64,000 nt of DNA from Roseivirga misakiensis. Lineage in GTDB: Bacteria; Bacteroidota; Bacteroidia; Cytophagales; Cyclobacteriaceae. Positions within the stretch are counted from its first letter, which is position 1, and each line of letters begins with the position of its first letter. The position numbers were made by a program, and so were the translations under genes. The notes under the pieces were generated by a model. That model was given only the letters and a program-made list of their open reading frames with translations, was not told where the DNA came from and ran no database searches. The DNA lies in assembly GCF_001747105.1 (NCBI RefSeq), contig NZ_MDGQ01000003.1:1272119-1336118 (forward strand), given 5' to 3'. Shown here piece by piece: positions 55,139 to 62,466 of this stretch.

Positions 55139-57196
55139 ATGAACTTAACCAAGACTGTTGCCAAAGTCCTATTCATTTTTTTAGGATATTTTTTTGTAAA
55201 CACACATGCTGTTTTGGCACAGAGAGGGCCTATCGATAGCTTAAGGCACCTGTTGTCTACCCAAACAGTAGATACTACCAAGGTTATTACTTTGCACAAC
55301 TTATCACGGGCTTATACATGGGTCAACGCCGACTCTTCCGGTTTATATATAGATCAAGCATTAGTCTTAGCACATGAATTAGACTTTAAGAAAGGACTTT
55401 CTTGGTCATACAATCAAAAAGGAACTGTTCAATATGTCAAAGCAGACTATAACTCGGCGATCGTATGGATGGATAGTTCAATGGTTCTCAGAAAGGAATT
55501 AGGAGACAAGAAAGGTGAGATGAGAATGATCAACAACATTGCTGTCATGTATAAGAGCTTGGGACAGAATGACAGGGCTATGGAAATGTATAGAAGGGGC
55601 CTAGTTGAATCAAAGAAATATGGATTTACTGATGTAGAGGGTAATTTGTTAAACAACATAGGTATAATTCATTACAACGTTCGAGCGCTTGATTCAGCAA
55701 TATTTTATTATGAAAAGTCCCTTGCGAAATTCAAGGAAGTTTCAAACTTCAGGCAAGCGGCTCTTTCGTTAAATAACATAGGCAATATCTACTATTACAG
55801 GAAGGAACACCTAGAAGCATTAAAATACTATGAAGAAGCCTTTGAGCTCGCTACAGAGATTGATGACGAAAGAACCAAATTAGATGCTCAACTAAATTTG
55901 TTCATTCTTTTTAGTGCCGTTGAACTCCATGATAAAGCCATCGAGTTTTTAGAACCCTTGTTGGCTTCATACAGGCAAACAGGGAATAAAGTAGGAGAGG
56001 CTAGTACATTACATAATTTATCAGTCGAATATCACCTTTCTGGTATAAAACTAGACACTGCACTTATCCTCTCGGAGCAGGCAATTAAGCTTAAAGAAGA
56101 ATCTGACGCCAGTGAACTTGCTATTTCCTACGTAACACGTTCAAAGATATCGTTTACGCTAGGAGATAGGGAAAAAGGAATAGCTAGCGCCACAAAAGCA
56201 GCAAAAATTGGGGAAGAAACCAAAGAGATACACGCATACGCTGTAGCCAATAACATACTCGCAAGGGAATTGATAAAGGACAGAAAACTTGAAAAAGCGG
56301 AAGATCTGCTACAAGAAGTTTTGAGAGTAACCGAAAGAGAAAGCATGCCTGATGTATTAGTATGGACGAATTTGTATTTATCAGAGATATACAGTGAATG
56401 GGATAAACATGAAAAGGCATTCGAGTTTTACAAAGAGTCAAAAATATATAATGAGTCAATTTTAGATGCTGAAAAAGTCAATAGTATCGTCAGAAGTTCT
56501 ATCGAATTTGAAACCGAGAAAAAGGAGTTAGAACTTCGGGTAAAGAACAGCCAAATAGAAAATTTATCTTCCTCTTTAGAGCTTGAGAAAGCCAAGAAAA
56601 AGCAATTGAACGCCTATATATTTGGTGCTAGCAGTTTCGTCTTATCATTAGCTTTTTGGCAAGTGCTCAGGCAGAAAAGAAAGCGCCTAATTATTGAAAA
56701 GGAAAAAGAAGGATATAAGCTTAATTCTGAAAATGAAAAGCTAAGGGCCGACTCTCTCAAAAATGAGCTTCAACTGAAGGATAAGGAACTGGTTGCTCAA
56801 GCTTTGGTGATGGCCGAAAGGAACGAATTAATTGCCCAGTTCAAAGAAAGTATTTCCTCGGGTGTAGCTGACACAGATATAACGAAAATAAAGAAGTCAG
56901 TAAGTTCATTAGAGAGGTCTTTTAATATGACAGAAAACACCTGGGAGACTTTCAGGAAGTCGTTTGAATCAGTGCATGAATCTTTTTTCGAAGAGCTTAC
57001 TAATGAGTTCCCCGACTTAAGCCCTAGGGAATTACAACTTTGTGCATTAATAAGATTAAACCTTTCGATAAAAGAGATGGCTGGAGTCCTAGGAATATCA
57101 AAGGATGGCGCTAAAAAAGCCAGATATAGAATCAGAAAAAAGCTAATCATTAATGATCCTGAGGTTAATTTATCTGCGTTTTTGAGCAAATTTTGA
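55139..57196 (+). CDS. Unit 6 membrane-tethered TPR / LuxR-type HTH regulator
   Basis: 685 residues from the ATG at 55139; a start nine codons upstream is unlikely because it would span the promoter-like box. A signal peptide (1-29, ending LAQ) is followed by TPRs (residues 40-430; NNIGNIYYYRKEHLEALKYY), one membrane span (491-509), a coiled coil and an HTH (LSIKEMAGVLGISKDGAKKA, near 643). It is the closest relative of the unit 5 regulator. GTCTACC half-sites flank it on both sides. Confidence 0.88.
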   Translation: MNLTKTVAKVLFIFLGYFFVNTHAVLAQRGPIDSLRHLLSTQTVDTTKVITLHNLSRAYTWVNADSSGLYIDQALVLAHELDFKKGLSWSYNQKGTVQYVKADYNSAIVWMDSSMVLRKELGDKKGEMRMINNIAVMYKSLGQNDRAMEMYRRGLVESKKYGFTDVEGNLLNNIGIIHYNVRALDSAIFYYEKSLAKFKEVSNFRQAALSLNNIGNIYYYRKEHLEALKYYEEAFELATEIDDERTKLDAQLNLFILFSAVELHDKAIEFLEPLLASYRQTGNKVGEASTLHNLSVEYHLSGIKLDTALILSEQAIKLKEESDASELAISYVTRSKISFTLGDREKGIASATKAAKIGEETKEIHAYAVANNILARELIKDRKLEKAEDLLQEVLRVTERESMPDVLVWTNLYLSEIYSEWDKHEKAFEFYKESKIYNESILDAEKVNSIVRSSIEFETEKKELELRVKNSQIENLSSSLELEKAKKKQLNAYIFGASSFVLSLAFWQVLRQKRKRLIIEKEKEGYKLNSENEKLRADSLKNELQLKDKELVAQALVMAERNELIAQFKESISSGVADTDITKIKKSVSSLERSFNMTENTWETFRKSFESVHESFFEELTNEFPDLSPRELQLCALIRLNLSIKEMAGVLGISKDGAKKARYRIRKKLIINDPEVNLSAFLSKF

Positions 57197-57200
57197 CGAT

Positions 57201-57218
57201 TGTCTACCTAATGACTAC
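57201..57218 (+). promoter_or_regulatory. Unit 6 operator candidate ahead of surface protein 6
   Basis: TGTCTACCTAA at 57201 and TGACTACCTAA at 57212, 11 bp apart, 4 bases after the regulator stop and about 45 bases before the surface-protein ATG. GTCTACCTAATG is shared with 55087. Confidence 0.7.
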
Positions 57219-57261
57219 CTAAGAGATTTGCTGTACATTGGTATTGCATGGACTTTCGTTT

Positions 57262-58947
57262 ATGCGAATAAATCTGTCAAAAAATAGAAAACAGTTTACC
57301 AAGTTTTTTACCCTTGTCCTTTTAATTACTAGTCCATATATACCGATTGATTCGGTCTATTTTAAGACTCCATATTTAGGCACACCTACCAATGGTACAA
57401 CTACTTTCAATGGGCTAATTGCATCAAGTGGACAAGTAACATCGGGAACAGGATCTTCCTCTGTTACTAATTTCCTTTCTACAGGGTGGGATTTTGAAGT
57501 GCAATCTACAGGGGCAACAAATACCCAGATTACTCAAATCTCTGATCAAGGTCAAGATGCAGCGACAACTGACGATGATGTAATCCAATTTGTTGGAGGA
57601 GGCTTAGTGATAGACTATGTTAAGATTTCAAGTAATGACGGCAGTGAGTTCAAGCTCAACTCTGTTGATGTTCGTTTTCAAGGTGCCGGTAATAATACGA
57701 TTACTGTTAGAGCCTATAAGAATAGCATTGCTATTGGAACAGCAGCCTTCTCGACGGGTTCTTTAACTGCTTTTGATTGGCATACAATAGATGTATCAGC
57801 CCAAACAGATTTTAACGATGCCGACGAGTTTAGGATTTTCAGTGGAGCTACCAACCGTTTTTCGGTAATTAGAGTTGATAATATCAATATCTCCACGGCG
57901 GCCTCTTCGGATACGGATTCACCCACCTTCGACACTGCCCCCTTAGCTAGTTCAGTCACCACTACAGGTTTTACAGCAGGGGCAAGCATTGATGAAGGAG
58001 GAGACATTTACTATGTAGTAGTAGCCGATGGCGCAACTGCCCCAACCCCAGCTAATGTGATTGCAGGCCAGGCCAATGGAGGAGGCTCTCCAATCGCTTC
58101 AGGCAGTGGCACTAACCTAACAGACCCTTTCACCCTTAGCTCAGCAGTAACAAGCCTTACGGCAGGCACAGCCTATGATGTATACTTTATCGCCAGAGAT
58201 GATGAAAGCACCCCGAATGTCCAAGCAACAGTCACTAAAGTAGATGTGACAACCCTAGCTCCAAGTTCACTACAAATAGCAGCCACAGTATTTCTAGAAG
58301 GCGCTTATAACGGTACCAGCCTAAACACGACGATCAATAGTAGCATACCAGCCCAACAACCTTACAATGGAGTAAATAGCCATAGCCAAACGACGAGTGT
58401 GAGTATCCCCGCCAGTGCAGTAGACTGGGTATTAGTAGAACTAAGAGAAGCAAGTACAGCAGCTACGGCAACCAACGCAACCAGAAAAGGCTCAACAGCT
58501 GGTTTTCTGATGAATGATGGGACGATCAAAGCGACAGATGGTACGAGCAACCTAACGATCAACCTGACAGGAAACACAGGGACAGACTACTATGTGGTGA
58601 TCTACCACCGAAACCATCTACCGATCATGTCAGCCGCTGCGATAGATGGCTCAGGAGGTACACTGACCATAGACTTCACCAGCAACTCAGCGAACACCTA
58701 CCAGACGACGACCGCCCTAGCAAGCCTAACCAACAACAAGTTTGGGATGCCATCAGGAGATTTGAATCAAGATGGCAGTATCAACAGCACAGACCTGAGC
58801 ACATGGCGCACCAACAACGGAGCAGCCTACAGCTACTCAGGCAATGGTAATGCCGACTTCAACTTAGATGGAGAGATCAATGCAGTAGACCGCAATGACT
58901 TTCAACAGAAGAACACGAGTAAGACCAGACAAGTACCAACCACATAA
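57262..58947 (+). CDS. Unit 6 surface protein: novel N-domain, Fn3-like module, conserved C-domain
   Basis: 561 residues from the ATG at 57262, where a signal-like segment begins (KFFTLVLLITSPYIPI); an upstream TTG gives no better start. A unique N-terminal region to about 215 (TSTGWDFEVQSTG-like beta strands, TVRAYKNSIAIGTAAF) shows general likeness to the N-terminal region of surface protein 7. The Fn3-like module (216-339) and shared C-domain (340-561) are near copies of those in unit 1, with both Ca-binding loops and the end RQVPTT. The small HTH gene starts 10 bases after the stop. Confidence 0.85.
   Translation: MRINLSKNRKQFTKFFTLVLLITSPYIPIDSVYFKTPYLGTPTNGTTTFNGLIASSGQVTSGTGSSSVTNFLSTGWDFEVQSTGATNTQITQISDQGQDAATTDDDVIQFVGGGLVIDYVKISSNDGSEFKLNSVDVRFQGAGNNTITVRAYKNSIAIGTAAFSTGSLTAFDWHTIDVSAQTDFNDADEFRIFSGATNRFSVIRVDNINISTAASSDTDSPTFDTAPLASSVTTTGFTAGASIDEGGDIYYVVVADGATAPTPANVIAGQANGGGSPIASGSGTNLTDPFTLSSAVTSLTAGTAYDVYFIARDDESTPNVQATVTKVDVTTLAPSSLQIAATVFLEGAYNGTSLNTTINSSIPAQQPYNGVNSHSQTTSVSIPASAVDWVLVELREASTAATATNATRKGSTAGFLMNDGTIKATDGTSNLTINLTGNTGTDYYVVIYHRNHLPIMSAAAIDGSGGTLTIDFTSNSANTYQTTTALASLTNNKFGMPSGDLNQDGSINSTDLSTWRTNNGAAYSYSGNGNADFNLDGEINAVDRNDFQQKNTSKTRQVPTT
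57907..58278 (+). repeat. Fn3-like module, copy 2 of 3 (372 bp)
   Basis: Near-identical to 37894-38265 and 63055-63426; long runs match base for base. Confidence 0.85.
58279..58947 (+). repeat. Shared surface-protein C-terminal repeat, copy 6
   Basis: Near identical to copies 1, 2, 4 and 7; from about 58690 on it is closest to copy 5, and the similarity continues into the small HTH gene. Confidence 0.9.
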
Positions 58948-58957
58948 TGCTAAGGCT

Positions 58958-59230
58958 ATGACCGTTTTAGAACAACGTATTATAGATCATTTAGAAAGTG
59001 AACTGCAATTTTCAAGTAGGCAGTTTCAAAGAGACTTAAAAAGGCGGTTTCCTCATCTAACGGCCTATAATCTAAGGCTATGTACCTATCTAAATGCCGA
59101 CCTTACAACTAAAGAAATCGCTTCACTTTTACATATTGAACCCGACAGTGTCAAAAAGGCCAAGCATCGCTTAAGGAAGAAACTTGTCATGGAACCCGAA
59201 GATTGTTGGGGGACAATAATGAGCAAATAA
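58958..59230 (+). CDS. Unit 6 small LuxR/GerE-type HTH protein
   Basis: 90 residues from the ATG at 58958. It is nearly the same as the unit 5 copy (MTVLEQRIIDHLESELQFSS; LTTKEIASLLHIEPDSVKKA), diverging only in the last dozen codons. It is followed not by a TPR-HTH gene but by the TPR-kinase of unit 7, 193 bases downstream. Confidence 0.85.
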   Translation: MTVLEQRIIDHLESELQFSSRQFQRDLKRRFPHLTAYNLRLCTYLNADLTTKEIASLLHIEPDSVKKAKHRLRKKLVMEPEDCWGTIMSK

Positions 59231-59423
59231 GCACTATATATTAGCGGGTGTGAGTTGTCATACTCAATTCCTTTTGACTAACAGTCATTTTCATTTCTTT
59301 AGGCAGAAACTAAAGCCGCGAATTTTTCGAGTAGAATAGCGAAAACCAATCAACAGCATGCGAATACGAAAAGGGTGCACACTCTAAAGGTAAAACCTTA
59401 AATTGTCCCCAAAACTAAATTTC

Positions 59424-61562
59424 ATGGCTCGCTTTGTATGTCTATTTGTTCTTTTGGCTCTGACAAATTCGATTTACGCACAGCTTCAGGTAATTGATAG
59501 CCTTAAGAATGAGGCGGCAAAATCTTCTTCCGACGTTGAACTAGCAGATCTCTATAACCTAATAGCTGCATCATACACTCCTTTGGACATCGATTCATCA
59601 GCGGTTTATAATGAGATGGCCATTAGAAAGTCGCTTAAGGAGAACTATCTAGAAGGATTGGCCATGGCGTACCATCAAAAGAGTAATATAAATTACGCTT
59701 ACCGTAGATATGATAGCGCTATTTATTGGATTGATAGTTCATTGAAAACTTGGAACCAATTAGGTAATAAACCAAAAGAACTATCTGCTCTGGTGAATCT
59801 TGCGATACTCAACAATTTAAAAGGAAATAAAGAAGAAGCACTTGCTATTTACAAAAGAGGCCTGCAAGAATCCTTACAGTTCGGCGAACTTCGGAATGTT
59901 ATCATTTTCAGGGTAAATATTGGATCCTATTTCCACAAAATGAACGAGTTCGACTCTGCCATGTATCAATATGAAAAAGCTCGACAAGATGCCGAAAGCT
60001 CCAATGATAAAGTATGGCTCATGAGGATAATTAGTAATATCGGTCATGTTCATTGGAAGAGGTCTGAATTTGTTTCGGCATTGGAAAATTATAGGGAGAC
60101 CTCGAATATGGCAAAGGATATTGATCCTTATATGATGGATCAATCTTTAGGTTGGATTGCGATGGTTTTTACCAAAATTGGAGATCACATAGCAGCACTT
60201 GAGTATTTTGATCAAGTCAGTAATAACCATTTAAAATATAAGCGATGGCAAGATGCAGGTTATGTCATTCGAAATATGGCTAGCGCTTATTTGCTTTTAG
60301 AAGATTATGATAATGCCATTGATAAAAGCCTTAGAAGTATTGAGCTTTTAGCGCCAAATGATTTAAGTGTATCCTACGGAATTTTAGTCAATTCCTATAT
60401 CAACAAAGATAGTCTAGGAATGGCTTCAAAGTATGTAGACCTTATGTATTCTGAGGCCATCAAACATAGTAACTTAGAATCAAAGGCCGAGGCTAAGAGC
60501 AAAATGGCCGAAATAGCATTAATTAAAGGCTCCTTTAAAAGAGCAAAAGAGCTATTGACTGAAGCTTTAGATATACCTGTCTATTTACCCATTATCAAAC
60601 TAGAAAATATACATACTAATTTGGCAAACGCTTATGCTAGTCTGGGAGATTCAGAGAAAGCATTTGTTCATATTGTTAAGGCTTCTGCCTATAAAGATTC
60701 ATTGCAGAACGAAGAAAAGACCAATGCACTTACTAGAAGCGCAGTTGAATTTGAAACGGAAAGAAAGGAACAAGCTTTAATTAAAGTGCAACAAGAATCT
60801 AAGATTAAATCTTTGGAGCTTGATAAAAGAGAAGTACAGATTGCAAGAACAAACTTTAGTATTGTAGTTGGAGTAATTCTTTTAGCAGCATTAGGGTTGA
60901 TCGTTATCCTTCTTAACTCAAGAAAGCAGTTGAAACTGAAGACCGAAGCGGTCTTATCACAACAAAAATCTCTACGCCTACAAATGAATCCTCATTTTAT
61001 TTTTAATGCTTTAGCGTCGATTCAGGAATATATGAATGAAGAAAGTATTGACAAGGCGAACAACTATCTCATTAAATTTGGAAGACTAATGAGGCGAACG
61101 TTGGAAAATTCAAGAACCGAGTTCATCCCATTGGAGACAGAGATTGAGTCTATCGAAGATTACCTCGAATTACAAAGTCTTCACCACAACATGGGCTTTG
61201 ATTATGAGGTGAAACACGATTTTGAGGAAAGCCTAGAAGACTATCAAATACCACCTATGTTTGTACAACCATTTGTCGAAAACGCCATAGAACATGGTCT
61301 TTCAACGAAATATGGTGGTGGAGTTACTGTAACATTTTCGTCCTTAGGAGAAGAGGTAAAGGTGACTATCAATGATACGGGTAACCCTGAGCAAAATAAC
61401 AGGTACGCGATGAAAGAAGGATATAAGTCCTTGTCTAATAAAATCATAGAGGAACGCATTTATAATCTAAATAGATTAGAAAATACCAACGCTAGACTAG
61501 ATATAACTAGTGAGGAAAGCGGGACTATTGTTACTCTTTTCTTACCTATACGCCCCCATTAA
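59424..61562 (+). CDS. Unit 7 sensor: TPR / LytS-type histidine kinase
   Basis: 712 residues from the ATG at 59424 (signal peptide ending IYAQ); a TTG seven codons upstream is rejected. The front end matches the TPR-HTH regulators: TPRs (residues 40-430; KEEALAIYKRGLQESLQFGE and LEDYDNAIDKSLRSIELLA), then one membrane span (478-498). The output is different: a LytS-type kinase with LQMNPHFIFNALASIQEY (phospho-His near 523) and MFVQPFVENAIEHGL (near 613). A LytTR regulator follows 22 bases after the stop. This is a swap of the output module on a common sensor. Confidence 0.92.
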   Translation: MARFVCLFVLLALTNSIYAQLQVIDSLKNEAAKSSSDVELADLYNLIAASYTPLDIDSSAVYNEMAIRKSLKENYLEGLAMAYHQKSNINYAYRRYDSAIYWIDSSLKTWNQLGNKPKELSALVNLAILNNLKGNKEEALAIYKRGLQESLQFGELRNVIIFRVNIGSYFHKMNEFDSAMYQYEKARQDAESSNDKVWLMRIISNIGHVHWKRSEFVSALENYRETSNMAKDIDPYMMDQSLGWIAMVFTKIGDHIAALEYFDQVSNNHLKYKRWQDAGYVIRNMASAYLLLEDYDNAIDKSLRSIELLAPNDLSVSYGILVNSYINKDSLGMASKYVDLMYSEAIKHSNLESKAEAKSKMAEIALIKGSFKRAKELLTEALDIPVYLPIIKLENIHTNLANAYASLGDSEKAFVHIVKASAYKDSLQNEEKTNALTRSAVEFETERKEQALIKVQQESKIKSLELDKREVQIARTNFSIVVGVILLAALGLIVILLNSRKQLKLKTEAVLSQQKSLRLQMNPHFIFNALASIQEYMNEESIDKANNYLIKFGRLMRRTLENSRTEFIPLETEIESIEDYLELQSLHHNMGFDYEVKHDFEESLEDYQIPPMFVQPFVENAIEHGLSTKYGGGVTVTFSSLGEEVKVTINDTGNPEQNNRYAMKEGYKSLSNKIIEERIYNLNRLENTNARLDITSEESGTIVTLFLPIRPH

Positions 61563-61584
61563 TGACAAATTTGAAAGAACAAAT

Positions 61585-62349
61585 ATGATAAGTGAGCTAA
61601 GGGCAATCATTGTTGAGGATAATGCTAAATCAACCGAGCGTTTAGAAAAGTATCTGGTTACTTATTGTAAAGAAATTGAATTGGTTGGGAAGTCGGCCAC
61701 AATTAAGGAAGCAATTGAACTGATTCAGAAAGAAAAGCCGGAAGCTGTTTTTCTGGATATAGAATTGGCTGATGGGACTGCATTTGACCTACTTGAACGA
61801 ATTAGCAAGCCAGACTTCCGAATTATTTTCACGACGGCGCATGAAGCTTATGCTGTGAAGGCCATAAAGCATAGCGCTATCGATTTTTTGTTAAAACCTA
61901 TCGATCCAGATGAATTGATTCTGGCAGTCGACAGAGCTCGTATGGAAATAGAACAAGAATTGGAGTTGAAAAAAGTAAAACATTTACTTCAAGTAATTGA
62001 CGCAACGGATAGTACAATACCGACACTACTCCTTCGCGATCAATATGGTATTCAACTGGTTCATATCAGTGAGATTATTCGGTTAGAAGGTCAAGGCAAT
62101 TACACTAAGATCATTCAAAAGGACCAGCCACCATTTATGTCTACAAAGGTGCTCAAGGAGATTGTGTCTTTACTTCCAGATGAACTATTTTTTAGAAGTC
62201 ATCAGTCCCATGTCGTCAACCTGAATTACGTCAATAGGTATGACAATCGCGATAGTGATCTCCTGTTTTTGAGGAATGGAGAAAAAGTGCCATTGGCTAC
62301 AAGAAGGAAACAACACCTTTTGAAAAGACTGAGGTCATTCAGAACCTAA
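61585..62349 (+). CDS. Unit 7 LytTR-family response regulator
   Basis: 254 residues from the ATG at 61585 (MISELRAIIVEDNAK); the frame runs further upstream only through overlap with the kinase. The receiver has Asp58 (PEAVFLDIELADG) and Lys in LLKPI. The LytTR domain (residues 150-250) has IIRLEGQGNYTKII and RSHQSHVVNLNYVNRY. It pairs with the TPR-kinase and lies 117 bases before surface protein 7, its likely target, mirroring unit 1. Confidence 0.93.
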   Translation: MISELRAIIVEDNAKSTERLEKYLVTYCKEIELVGKSATIKEAIELIQKEKPEAVFLDIELADGTAFDLLERISKPDFRIIFTTAHEAYAVKAIKHSAIDFLLKPIDPDELILAVDRARMEIEQELELKKVKHLLQVIDATDSTIPTLLLRDQYGIQLVHISEIIRLEGQGNYTKIIQKDQPPFMSTKVLKEIVSLLPDELFFRSHQSHVVNLNYVNRYDNRDSDLLFLRNGEKVPLATRRKQHLLKRLRSFRT

Positions 62350-62466
62350 ATCAAGCGATAAATAAATATAGTCGAGCACTTTTTTCCCAAACCCAAGCAC
62401 ATTTACAATTCGTTTTTTTGGTGAGATACAGATGGACACTTTGAGTGAACAAAACGCTAGTCGCCA

